Part shown: one piece after another, positions 44,170-53,043 of the stretch
How the letters are laid out: each line of letters opens with the position of its first letter
Numbering within the stretch: position 1 is the stretch's first letter
Assembly: GCA_016125225.1 (NCBI GenBank)
Contig: WGME01000026.1
Coordinates: 1 to 64,000 of the forward strand
From: a bacterium
GTDB taxonomy: Bacteria > Planctomycetota > Planctomycetia > Planctomycetales > Planctomycetaceae
Length of the DNA: 64,000 nucleotides
Reading direction: 5' to 3'
The notes under the pieces: model-generated
Database searches by the model: none
The model's input: only the letters and a program-made list of their open reading frames with translations
What the model was told of the DNA's origin: nothing
Translations under genes and position numbers: made by a program

Positions 44170-46905
44170 ATGACCACCTCGACACCGCTGCAGCTCGACA
44201 TTGAACTTCTCTTTGGTCTGTTGGATACCGTGCTGGAAGAGCAGCATGGACCTGAGGCCGTAAAGCTCTTGAAACAACTCCGTGGACTGGCGAAAGAACG
44301 CCGGGTCGGTGTGCCTGGAGCGGGAGATCGCCTGGTCTCCACGATTCATGGCCTCGATGAGGGGCAACTCACCACGGCCGTCCGTGCTCTGAGCATTTCC
44401 TTTGACCTAGCCAACCTCGCGGAAGATCTGCAGCGTGTCCGCGTCTTGCGTGACCGGGAAACCAGTTCACCGAAAGTCCCCCGCAAAGAATCGGTTGGTG
44501 ATGGCATTCGTCGACTGGCTGCGGCTGGGTTATCCGCGAGTGCAATTCAGGATCTGCTCAATCAACTCCGGATCGACCTGGTCTTTACGGCCCATCCCAC
44601 CGAGGCCAAACGCCGGACGACCCGCCGCGTCTTGAGGCGGCTGCGGGAAACCGTGCGGGATATGTCGACGCCGACCGCTGATGCCAGCGAACTGTTGAGC
44701 AATCTGACGTTGTTATGGCAGGTCGATCCGATCCGCCCTACGCGGCCCACGGTCATGAATGAACTCGATCGGGGGTTGTTCTTCTTCGATAACCTTTGGG
44801 AAGTGATCCCCGAACTGCGTCGTGACCTGCGGACCGCGTTGGCCGAAGCCTACCCCGATCAGACATTTCAGATCCCCGCCTTTGTGACATTCGGTTCCTG
44901 GATCGGCGGCGATCGTGACGGCAATCCGTTTGTGACGGCCGAGGTCACCGGCCAGGCATTAGAACGCCTGAGGCGTGCGGCGATCGAACGGCATCTCGGT
45001 GTCTGCCAGAGTCTGATTCAACTGTTGGTCATGTCGTCGCACTCCGTGGTTGTCGAATCCGAACTCACCGAAGCCCTCAAAGCCGCGATGAAGAAGTCAT
45101 CAGCGATCAAAGAAGCCGTATCGGGTGTCGCGGAGGTCGAAGTTTACCGCCGCTGGTTGAAGGTAATTCAGGTACGTCTGCAATCGACTCTCGCAGCCGC
45201 CAGTGGCACACAATCCGAAGGGATCATGTACCGCGATGCCCATGAACTTTCGGCTGATGTGCAATTGCTGGCTGACAGTCTGACTCAACACAAAGGTCAG
45301 CGGATTGCCAGGTCCTTACTCGATGCCTGGCTGGACCAGATTGAAACGTTCGGTCTGCAGTTCGCGGCGCTCGATGTGCGGCAGGATTCCCGTGTGCATG
45401 TCGACGTGCTCAAGGAAGTCTTTGCCAAAACCGGCCAATGTGCGGACTATGCCACCGCATCGGAAGCCGAGCGGTGTGAGTTGTTGACCACGGAACCGAC
45501 CGTCGGCAATGAAATTCTGCAAGGACTCTCGGAACAAGGGCGTGAAACCTTATCCCTGTTCAAACTGCTGGTGCGGATCGTGCGGGCGCACGGTGTGGAA
45601 CGGCTGGGCGGCCACGTCATCAGCATGACGCATTATCCCAGCGATCTGCTCGCCGTGTTGTGGTTCTGGAAATGGGCCTGGAAAGCGACGCCGGGCGATG
45701 GTTCCCGCAAGCTGACTTATCTGCCGATCATCCCGTTATTTGAAACGATTGATGACCTGCGGCGTGGTCCCGAAATTCTGACCGATTTGCTGGCGATTCC
45801 GCAGTATCAGGAATACCTGCGATCATCGACGACTGGCCAACCGACGCAAGTGGTGATGGTTGGTTATTCGGACAGCACAAAAGACGGCGGCTATCTCGCG
45901 GCGTGCTGGGGACTGTATCGCGTGCAGGATCGGCTGGCCGAAGTCGCCAGCACGAATGATCTGAAGCTGGTCGTTTTCCATGGGCGGGGTGGTGCGTTGG
46001 GCCGCGGTGGTGGTCCGGCTGCTCGAGCCATTCTGTCGTTGCCTCCCAAGTCGGTCGGTGGAGCCCTCCGCATGACCGAGCAGGGTGAAGTCCTTGCCGA
46101 ACGATATGACGACCCGCAGATCGCCAAACGGCATCTCGAACAGGTGACTTGGGCGACCATGCTGGTCTCGGCTGAGCCACAACCCGTGGTGGAATCATCG
46201 TGGCGGGAACTTGTCGACCGCATGTCGGTCAGCTCGTTCCAGTTCTATCGCCAACTGGTCGAACATCCCGGGTTTCTCGCCTACTTCGATCAGGCGACGC
46301 CGATCTCTGAGATTGAACGGTTGCCGATCGGTTCGCGTCCTTCTCGTCGACGGGAACGCAAATCGTTGTCTGACTTGCGAGCCATTCCCTGGACGTTCGC
46401 CTGGACCCAAAGCCGCCAGTTCCTGCCCGCCTGGTATGGACTCGGTACGGCCCTGTTGGCGGAAGCCCAAACCGACGGGGATAGCTGGACGACATTGCAA
46501 CTGTTGTATGGCCGCTGGCCGGTCTTCCAGGCGATGATCGATAACGCCGTCCTCGCCCTGGCCAAGGCCGACCTCGGTATTGCCCAGCGGTATGCCGAAA
46601 TGACCCCGGCCGACAGTCCGGCCCGTCAGGTCTGGTCGCTCATCGAAGCCGAATTCCACCAGACGAAAGCCGCCGTGTTGATGATCACCGGCGAGCCGGA
46701 ACTGCTGGCCAACACGCCTTGGCTGCAGCGCTCGATTCAGGAACGCAATCCCTCGGTCGATCCGCTTAACCTGATCCAAATCGAACTCATCAAACGCATG
46801 CGGACTGCGATGGACGGTGGCGACGAAGAAACCGCCACCCGCCTCGGTGAACTCGTGCGGCTGACCATTCAAGGAGTCGCGTCTGGCTTGCGAACCACGG
46901 GTTGA
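44170..46905 (+). CDS. ppc: Phosphoenolpyruvate carboxylase
   Basis: 911 residues from the ATG at 44170 (MTTSTPLQLDIELLFGLLDT); a GTG at 44125 would add 15 residues. PEPC signatures are all there: VFTAHPTEAKRRT with catalytic His at about 142, GSWIGGDRDGNPFV at about 242, VMVGYSDSTKDGGYLAACW at about 568, FHGRGGALGRGGGPA near 605 and the terminal IQGVASGLRTTG. It adds bicarbonate to PEP to make oxaloacetate, refilling the TCA cycle, in the cytoplasm. The length is normal. The regulatory aspartate/malate site is not assessed. Confidence 0.97.
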   Translation: MTTSTPLQLDIELLFGLLDTVLEEQHGPEAVKLLKQLRGLAKERRVGVPGAGDRLVSTIHGLDEGQLTTAVRALSISFDLANLAEDLQRVRVLRDRETSSPKVPRKESVGDGIRRLAAAGLSASAIQDLLNQLRIDLVFTAHPTEAKRRTTRRVLRRLRETVRDMSTPTADASELLSNLTLLWQVDPIRPTRPTVMNELDRGLFFFDNLWEVIPELRRDLRTALAEAYPDQTFQIPAFVTFGSWIGGDRDGNPFVTAEVTGQALERLRRAAIERHLGVCQSLIQLLVMSSHSVVVESELTEALKAAMKKSSAIKEAVSGVAEVEVYRRWLKVIQVRLQSTLAAASGTQSEGIMYRDAHELSADVQLLADSLTQHKGQRIARSLLDAWLDQIETFGLQFAALDVRQDSRVHVDVLKEVFAKTGQCADYATASEAERCELLTTEPTVGNEILQGLSEQGRETLSLFKLLVRIVRAHGVERLGGHVISMTHYPSDLLAVLWFWKWAWKATPGDGSRKLTYLPIIPLFETIDDLRRGPEILTDLLAIPQYQEYLRSSTTGQPTQVVMVGYSDSTKDGGYLAACWGLYRVQDRLAEVASTNDLKLVVFHGRGGALGRGGGPAARAILSLPPKSVGGALRMTEQGEVLAERYDDPQIAKRHLEQVTWATMLVSAEPQPVVESSWRELVDRMSVSSFQFYRQLVEHPGFLAYFDQATPISEIERLPIGSRPSRRRERKSLSDLRAIPWTFAWTQSRQFLPAWYGLGTALLAEAQTDGDSWTTLQLLYGRWPVFQAMIDNAVLALAKADLGIAQRYAEMTPADSPARQVWSLIEAEFHQTKAAVLMITGEPELLANTPWLQRSIQERNPSVDPLNLIQIELIKRMRTAMDGGDEETATRLGELVRLTIQGVASGLRTTG

Positions 46906-46912
46906 TCACTGA

Positions 46913-46942
46913 GACGCCCAGGGATTGCAATCCCTGGGCGTC
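46913..46942. repeat. Palindromic repeat copy 3, perfect 30-bp palindrome
   Basis: GACGCCCAGGGATTG is followed at once by its exact reverse complement CAATCCCTGGGCGTC, with no loop. No T-run follows. It lies 8 bases after the ppc stop and before the HD-domain gene. It belongs to the same family as 6057, 24073 and 50560. Confidence 0.8.
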
Positions 46943-47006
46943 CGGGCTTCGATCATCGCCGTCAATCCGTTACCATGCCGGAATTCTGATTCCGGAAGGA
47001 CAACGG

Positions 47007-48413
47007 ATGGTCCGCGATTTCGTCAATGAGTCACTGTCTCACGATCCCATTCACGGGTATATCCCGTTCATTGCGCGCAGCGGTCTGCCCGAAGGTGAAG
47101 TCGCCGAGCAGGACATCATCGACCATCCGTGGGTGCAGCGGATGCGACAGATTCACCAGCTGCAAACGGCCTGGTGGGTCTTTCCGTCAGCCGAGCACAT
47201 GCGGTTCCAACACATCCTCGGCGCAATGCACCTTGCCTCGCTGGCGACCGAGCATTGGTACGATTCGCTGGTCGAAGCCTGCCGCAATGTCCCTTCGCGG
47301 GCCTACGTCGAATCACTCCTGCGAATGGCGGCACTGCTGCACGATGTCGGTCACGGTCCATTCGGCCACTTCTTCGACGATCATTATCTTGAACAATTTG
47401 GCATCACGCATGAAACCATTGGTGGTGTGATCATCGAACAGGAACTCAGCGATCTCTTACGTAAGATTCGCCGGAATCCGCGTGGGCAGCTGCAGCCTCT
47501 GGAAGAACTCGATCCGGCACAAATCTCGTGGCTCATCCGGCGACCACGACCGGGCACCGCGGGCGAGGAAGGCCATCCCGACTGGTTGAAGAAACTGCGG
47601 TCGCTGTTCAGCGGTATCTACACCGTCGACAATATGGACTTCGTGCTGCGCGATGCCTACATGACTGGCTACAGCACCAAAGCCTTCGACATCTCCCGCA
47701 TCTTGCATTACTCGTTCTTCACGCCGGCCGGCCTCACCATTCATGCACGGGGCATGCAGACACTGATTCACTTTATCGAAACACGGGCCAATCTGTTCCG
47801 CGCGGTCTATTTCCATCGCACGGTCCGTGGTCTCGATCTCGCCTTGGAAGACCTGTTCCCCGAAACGATGCCGCACCTGTTCCAGGGCAATCCCATCGAG
47901 AACCTCACGGCGTATCGGCACTTCACCGAATCGAGTTTTCTGGTCGATGTTCATCGCTGGGCTGATGCTACCGATCCCGCATTGCACTCGCTTGGTCAGA
48001 AGTGGCAGTTGATTCTGTCGCGACAGATGCAGTGGAAAATGGCCTGCGAAAAGACACTCCACTTCCACACCGGCACCGCCGAGCGCACTTCGATCTTCTC
48101 GGCCCCCGATCTCGTCATGCATCGCTTGCGGGAAAAACTCCCGAAGGCGATCCGCGAGATTCCCTTGAAGATCGACGTGGCTCGGCACTATCACCGTCCG
48201 AGTGGACGGTTGCCAGCCGGTGGTCAGAACTATCTGCTTGACCCATCACTCGGCGATACGCAAGAACTGCACGATGACGAGTTGTTCCGAGCCCTCCCGG
48301 TGAGCTTCTGCATCTTCCGCGTCTATTCGAAAGACCATCAATACGATGCCGCAGTGACGAAAGCCTTGAATTCCATCCTCGGTGATGCCGTGGACGCAAA
48401 GACGAATATGTGA
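47007..48413 (+). CDS. HD-domain phosphohydrolase (dGTPase-like)
   Basis: 468 residues from the ATG at 47007 with GGAAGGA upstream. The HD motif is in LLRMAALLHDVGHGPFGHFF at about 104-124, with an earlier His in PSAEHMRFQHILGAMHLASL and a later Asp in YTVDNMDFVLRDAYMTGYST. RMRQIHQLQTAWWVFPSAEH matches the SAMHD1/dGTPase-type start (R-L-x-x-I-x-Q). The family splits dNTPs to nucleosides and triphosphate or hydrolyses other phosphate esters. The long C-terminal part (about 270-468) is less conserved. Cytoplasmic. Confidence 0.85.
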   Translation: MVRDFVNESLSHDPIHGYIPFIARSGLPEGEVAEQDIIDHPWVQRMRQIHQLQTAWWVFPSAEHMRFQHILGAMHLASLATEHWYDSLVEACRNVPSRAYVESLLRMAALLHDVGHGPFGHFFDDHYLEQFGITHETIGGVIIEQELSDLLRKIRRNPRGQLQPLEELDPAQISWLIRRPRPGTAGEEGHPDWLKKLRSLFSGIYTVDNMDFVLRDAYMTGYSTKAFDISRILHYSFFTPAGLTIHARGMQTLIHFIETRANLFRAVYFHRTVRGLDLALEDLFPETMPHLFQGNPIENLTAYRHFTESSFLVDVHRWADATDPALHSLGQKWQLILSRQMQWKMACEKTLHFHTGTAERTSIFSAPDLVMHRLREKLPKAIREIPLKIDVARHYHRPSGRLPAGGQNYLLDPSLGDTQELHDDELFRALPVSFCIFRVYSKDHQYDAAVTKALNSILGDAVDAKTNM

Positions 48414-48674
48414 GTGAGTCGCGGGACAAGCCGCAGATCTCAGGACAAGCAGTCAACCGGTCTCTCCGATTTTCCCTTATGACTGTCTTCAAAACACGTC
48501 GATGAGCGGGGCTCCCAAGTGCTGGCAGGCAGATCCTGATCAGTAGCGGTGGTTGCTCAACCGAACATCTCGCCGCCTCGGGTTGCGAATTCGTGGCGAT
48601 TCTTTCACTCTGTAGCGGTGGCGATGGAACGGGGGTGCTGCCGTTTTCCGCCAACAGACGACGAAGGAATGCCG

Positions 48675-49853
48675 ATGGTCGATGTGGTCGAATTGCTGGC
48701 GGATCTGGTCCGCTTGCCGAGTATCAATCCAATGGGTCGCCCCATTACCGGGCCGGAACTGTTTGAAGTCAGGGTCTCGAATTACCTCTGCGAGTATCTG
48801 CAGAAACTCGGCGTGCCTTGGGAGCGGGTCGAAATCGCTCCGGATCGCGCGAACGTGCTGGCCCGCTTTGAGGGAACGCCCGGGCAACCCACGATCGTGC
48901 TCGACGCCCATGAAGATACCGTGCCGGTGGAAGGCATGGTCATTCCGCCGTATGAACCGACCATCAAAGACGGCCGGATGTATGGCCGCGGCAGTTGCGA
49001 TGTCAAAGGGGGACTGGCGGCGATGCTGACCGCCTTCACGCGGCTGGTACAGAATCCGCCGAGTGTCCGGCCGACCGTCGTCTGCACGTTCACCTGTGAT
49101 GAAGAATCGACCAGCATCGGCATTAACCATCTGACCGATTCGTGGTCAGGGAAAGTGCCCGCCTACAAGTTATTGCCCAAAGCGCCCGATGTCGCCATCG
49201 TGGCGGAACCGACGTTGCTCGATGCCGTGGTGGCCCATCGTGGAGCGATTCGCTGGCAGATTTCGACGACCGGCCGGGCGTGTCACAGTTCCAAACCGCA
49301 CGAAGGCATCAACGCGATTTACCGCATGGGGCAGGTGCTGGAACATCTCGCCGCCTATGCCGAGTGGTTGCCGAAGTCGCGGCCGGAACATCCGCTGTGT
49401 GGACCGTCGACCTTGAGCGTGGGGGTGATCGCCGGGGGCATCAGCGTGAATGTCGTCCCCGACCGCTGCACCATCGACATTGATCGCCGCGTGTTGCCGG
49501 GCGAAGACGGTTCCAAGGTCATTCCCGAAGTGAAGGCGTATCTCGCAGAACGGCTCGACTTCGAGGTGGAGCACAGCCTGCCAAACATCGCCAGCCCGGC
49601 TTTGGGCAATGAACTCAATGGCGACTGGGCCGCGAAGTTGCTGAAGACGGTCGAACCGATTATCGGCGAGAAGAAACAGATCGGCGTGGCCTACGGCACG
49701 CATGCATCGCGGTTCGCCCAGGCGGGCGTTCCGGCGGTGGTCTTCGGTCCGGGTGACATCGCCCAAGCCCACACGAAAGACGAATGGATCTGCCTGGAGT
49801 CGCTGCGCCAGGGAATGGAATGTTACTATCGGTTCATCACGCAGACGTGGTGA
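48675..49853 (+). CDS. M20 metallopeptidase, ArgE/DapE-type deacylase
   Basis: 392 residues from the ATG at 48675, chosen because GAAGGA at 48663 is correctly spaced; ATG 48669 is too close. Zinc-site motifs: LDAHEDTVPVEGM, YGRGSCDVKGGLAAMLTAFT, TCDEEST (base Glu and ligand), VAEPT and DIAQAHTKDEW. The dimerisation domain is present (TTGRACHSSKPHEGINAIYR). The closest known activities are acetylornithine deacetylase and succinyl-diaminopimelate desuccinylase. Which one applies cannot be told from sequence, and no arginine or lysine synthesis genes are adjacent. Confidence 0.85.
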   Translation: MVDVVELLADLVRLPSINPMGRPITGPELFEVRVSNYLCEYLQKLGVPWERVEIAPDRANVLARFEGTPGQPTIVLDAHEDTVPVEGMVIPPYEPTIKDGRMYGRGSCDVKGGLAAMLTAFTRLVQNPPSVRPTVVCTFTCDEESTSIGINHLTDSWSGKVPAYKLLPKAPDVAIVAEPTLLDAVVAHRGAIRWQISTTGRACHSSKPHEGINAIYRMGQVLEHLAAYAEWLPKSRPEHPLCGPSTLSVGVIAGGISVNVVPDRCTIDIDRRVLPGEDGSKVIPEVKAYLAERLDFEVEHSLPNIASPALGNELNGDWAAKLLKTVEPIIGEKKQIGVAYGTHASRFAQAGVPAVVFGPGDIAQAHTKDEWICLESLRQGMECYYRFITQTW

Positions 49854-49924
49854 ATGAGCCGAGTGATGAGTGGCAAGTGCCTAGTGCGTAAAATGGAAGA
49901 CCGGCCACGCGGCGGTGGCGGCTT

Positions 49925-49962
49925 TAACCCTGAACTCTCAACCCTAGACCCTCAATCTTCCC
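49925..49962. repeat. CCCTCAA-like degenerate tract before the DJ-1 gene
   Basis: The 38 bases before the DJ-1 start read as imperfect units of CTCAACCCT/CCTGAACTC type. Similar tracts occur near 22937-22960 and 28507-28550. An AGTGGCAAGTGCCTAGTG tract lies 50 bases further upstream. Confidence 0.45.
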
Positions 49963-50538
49963 ATGACTTACAAAGTTCTGATGCCGATCGGTGATGCCAC
50001 CGAAGTGATGGACACCCTGTACCCCTACTTCCGCTTGCCGGAAGATGGATTTGAAGTGGTGGTCGCCGGGCCGGAAGCGCGGAAGTATCACGGTGTGATG
50101 CACGAGATTCCGCCCGATGCCAGCATTCCGTGGGACATCACCCGCGAACAGCCGGCGTACCACATCCAGGCGACGGTGGCCTTCCGTGATGTGAACCCAG
50201 CGGACTATGTCGGCCTGTTTCTCTCAGGCGGCCGAGCCCCGGAATACATCCGCTATGACCAGCATCTGCTCAAACTGACGCAGCACTTCTTCAACGAGAA
50301 GAAGCCCATCTGCAGTGTCTGTCATGGTGTCGAAATCGCCGCGGCCGCCGGCTGCATTAGCGGTCGCACCCTGACGTCGGTTGCCAAGTGTGCGCTTGAT
50401 ATCACCTCGTTCGGCGGGAAGTATGTGAACGCGGCGGTGCATGTGGATGACAATCTCATCAGCGGCCGCACCTGGCACGATAACACACCGATGATGCGGG
50501 AGTTCGTCCGTGCATTGAAAGAGTATGTCGCGCGCTAA
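49963..50538 (+). CDS. DJ-1/PfpI-family protein
   Basis: 191 residues. The family's nucleophile elbow is ICSVCHGVEIAAAAG with Cys120. VLMPIGDATEVMDTLYPYFR is the first strand-loop, YVGLFLSGGRAPEYIRY the oxyanion region with the G-G-R motif, and DDNLISGRTWHDNTPMMREF the end region with a His near the active site. Members are cysteine peptidases, glyoxalases, deglycases or chaperones. No signal peptide, so cytoplasmic. A strong hairpin terminator follows at 50560. Confidence 0.9.
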   Translation: MTYKVLMPIGDATEVMDTLYPYFRLPEDGFEVVVAGPEARKYHGVMHEIPPDASIPWDITREQPAYHIQATVAFRDVNPADYVGLFLSGGRAPEYIRYDQHLLKLTQHFFNEKKPICSVCHGVEIAAAAGCISGRTLTSVAKCALDITSFGGKYVNAAVHVDDNLISGRTWHDNTPMMREFVRALKEYVAR

Positions 50539-50559
50539 TCGATGTCATCATCAACGAAC

Positions 50560-50595
50560 GAGGCCCAGGGATCGCTATCCCTGGGCCTCTTTTTT
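50560..50595 (+). terminator. Palindromic repeat copy 4 acting as terminator
   Basis: GAGGCCCAGGGAT and ATCCCTGGGCCTC pair perfectly (13 bp) around CGCT and are followed by six Ts. It lies between two converging genes, so it ends the DJ-1 transcript. Confidence 0.85.
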
Positions 50596-50614
50596 CATCA
50601 GTACAATTCACGCT

Positions 50615-51805
50615 TTACCAACTCGGTTTCTCCGGCGGTGGCGGCAGCTCTTCGTAGCCGCGTCGGTCGAGCTTGCGGATTTCGGCGACGGTCTCGGTGA
50701 CATCGCCGTTCATGCTGAAGGGTGACGGAACTTCGCCGCCATCAAACTGGGTGTCGCTTGTCCGCGATGCCTGTGCTATGGCCAGCGTCTCCTTCGCGAT
50801 CTGCGGGACAGCGGCGGCCATCATCTTCGGGAAGTGACCAATCGCCGCCGAACGCCAGTCGTCGCCGGTCTCCAACCGCATGGTCAAGACTTCGGCCTTC
50901 AATACCTGGGAAGCAAACTCTTCGATCGAACCGGCCCCCTGCGAGGCATCCCACGGTTTGGCGGCCATTTGTAGTCCATCACGCAAACTTTCGGCGACCG
51001 GCTGGGCTTTGTCGGACCAGACGATTTCCGATTGCCCGGCAGATTGCACATGAATGATTCGTTGCGGCTTAAAACGGTACAGCACCTCCAGCACGGCCCG
51101 CGTTTCGGGTTCGCTCGCCGGTCCTGGACCGGACGATTCGCCGGGGCGATATCCCGCCGTGGGAAAGTTCTGATTGAGATTCACGCCATGATCATTGGCC
51201 AGTGACTTTACAGTCAAACCGTCGGGATTGGGATCACGCAGTAAGACAATTTGACGGCCCTGTAGCATTTCCGGTGCGTCGCCCAATTGCTGACTGAGGC
51301 TGTCGATCCATTTCACCGCGATGCGGTCGTCGCCGTTCAGACCGCAGACAATCAGGGAGAGTTCCCCGGCATTGCCGTACTTGCGGATGTGAATCGGTTT
51401 GCCCTTCACACTGTAGCCGACGATTTCCCAGGGCGACGCCACAGGTTTGGTGGCTGGTGGCTTGGCAGCGATGGTTTCCGGTTCCCGCGGGACCGGGTTG
51501 GAAATAGTGAGGGTGGGAATGCGGCCAGAAGAGACCACACCGTCAGCGAGTCCCAGATCGATGACTTGCCAGACGGGTTCCGGGCCTCCGCTGGGAGGCG
51601 AATGGATCACCCGCTCTTCGTGATCGGATTCCACATGGATCACCGGCCTGGCCAGAGTGATCGCGGAAGACTCCGCTTGATCCGAAACAATCTCGGAGGG
51701 AGACACTTCGGTTGGTGGTTGTGAGAGTTCATTTTCGCGCTGGACCAGCGCGGCGGACACGGCGACAAACAACACCGTGGGCGCAATCCACAAAGACAGA
51801 CGCAT
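50615..51805 (-). CDS. Degenerate M14 carboxypeptidase-like secreted protein
   Basis: 396 residues from the ATG at 51805 with GGAGG. Signal-anchor: LSLWIAPTVLFVAVSAALV. A disordered Pro/Glu-rich segment of about 100 residues comes before a domain with M14 (zinc carboxypeptidase, MpaA-like) landmarks: SLIVCGLNGDDRIAVKWID, LLRDPNPDGLTVKSLANDHG, VNLNQNFPT and RIIHVQSAGQSE. The first zinc pair H-x-x-E is replaced by N-G-D-D, so metal binding is doubtful. It may bind rather than cut peptides. Confidence 0.65.
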   Translation of the reverse strand: MRLSLWIAPTVLFVAVSAALVQRENELSQPPTEVSPSEIVSDQAESSAITLARPVIHVESDHEERVIHSPPSGGPEPVWQVIDLGLADGVVSSGRIPTLTISNPVPREPETIAAKPPATKPVASPWEIVGYSVKGKPIHIRKYGNAGELSLIVCGLNGDDRIAVKWIDSLSQQLGDAPEMLQGRQIVLLRDPNPDGLTVKSLANDHGVNLNQNFPTAGYRPGESSGPGPASEPETRAVLEVLYRFKPQRIIHVQSAGQSEIVWSDKAQPVAESLRDGLQMAAKPWDASQGAGSIEEFASQVLKAEVLTMRLETGDDWRSAAIGHFPKMMAAAVPQIAKETLAIAQASRTSDTQFDGGEVPSPFSMNGDVTETVAEIRKLDRRGYEELPPPPEKPSW

Positions 51806-51888
51806 GGATCCCTCCTTCATACGGCGTGGGGGAACGCCGGTGGAAAGAACGAAAGCCTGAAAGCGAGGCCGTGTCACCGAGGGGTGAC

Positions 51889-52572
51889 CTAATCTTCATC
51901 AATGCCCAGGCGATACTTCAGTTGCTCGAACTGGCGGGCAAACTCTTCGCTGGAAGCATGTACGTGTTCCGCTTCCGTGATGAACTTCATGTCCTCGTTG
52001 CAATTGAGGCCGAAGTCATCCAGCGTGTCCTGGAAGTCGACCAGCTCCTGGCCGTACATCACCAGCAGCTTGTGTTCATCGAGCTGCACTTCGAGAGGAA
52101 TCTGCGGGTTGAGCACCGCGATTCCCGTGCAGCCATCATCAATCAACAGGTCTTCGAAGTCGTACAGAATGCTCTTGAGAACCGGCAGATCGATCTCTTC
52201 GCGATACAGATCCTGATGTCCATGTCGCCGATCATGACTGGTTTCCAGCACAACATCGACGGTGTGACCTAGCGGTGCCAGCAGTTCCACGAAGGCATCC
52301 ATCAGATGTTCGCGGCTGACGGCAGCCATGATCACCGGAACCCGAATGCCCGACTCTTTATCTTTATAATGATCGTGACGATAACCGGCTTGCGGAACCA
52401 CCTGCAGATCATAAGACGGCCGCACGGCATCGCTGAGCATAAAGCTCCCATACCGCGCAATCCGCAAATGCGTTTCCAGCTGTTCTTCGCTCAAATTGTC
52501 AAAGCTACTACGTCCGTGACGGGGTTTTCCATCGCGGTACGTGTTCTTGAAAAACTTCTTCAAGAACCCCAT
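51889..52572 (-). CDS. Conserved hypothetical protein
   Basis: 227 residues from the ATG at 52572 (MGFLKKFFKNTYRDGKPRHG); the frame is open to 52842, but those codons do not look protein-like. The protein is acidic and rich in charged residues. YGSFMLSDAVRPSYDLQVVP, IDLPVLKSILYDFEDLLIDD and GIAVLNPQIPLEVQLDEHKL are the most structured parts. No signal or membrane segment. I know no function for this protein. Confidence 0.7.
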   Translation of the reverse strand: MGFLKKFFKNTYRDGKPRHGRSSFDNLSEEQLETHLRIARYGSFMLSDAVRPSYDLQVVPQAGYRHDHYKDKESGIRVPVIMAAVSREHLMDAFVELLAPLGHTVDVVLETSHDRRHGHQDLYREEIDLPVLKSILYDFEDLLIDDGCTGIAVLNPQIPLEVQLDEHKLLVMYGQELVDFQDTLDDFGLNCNEDMKFITEAEHVHASSEEFARQFEQLKYRLGIDED

Positions 52573-53043
52573 GGCAAGCACTCTTCTTTTGTGCCGTGAC
52601 TTCGGTCTCTCGGGGGAACTCCCCGGGAGCAGCCCCAGCCGGATTGGCAGGCCGAACCGCGTCACTTTCACGATCCGACGGGCAAATCTAGCACGCGCCA
52701 GTGATGATGCGGCCAAGTCCTGAAAATCTTGCGGTGAATTTCGAGTTCGGGAGGCAGGAGTACCGTTCAGGTAAGGACCGCCGACTTCGTTGACTTTTCG
52801 GCGGTTGTTGCCGGCCGTCATCCCGCGTGTTGACCTTTGCACTCAACAGCCGGTTCCAGACAAGCCGCTGCCAGGCCATCGCGGCTCTCTGACAATGCAA
52901 CCTGTTCAGAGGGGGAGGGGCTCGCGGAATTTTTGACGTAACCGGAGATTTCGTGTTACCGATTTTGTTTCCAATCGATTATTGTCAATGTCATCAGCCG
53001 TTCGGTTCTGAATGCGTTCAGCAAATTTGTTTCAGGTTTCGGC
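52573..53043. other. Intergenic region between divergent genes
   Basis: It should hold two divergent promoters. The only hint is TTGACG at 52933-52938, but the expected -10 position (TTACCG) matches poorly. A short inverted repeat GTAAC/GTTAC lies across the same place. I see no gene in it. Confidence 0.4.
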
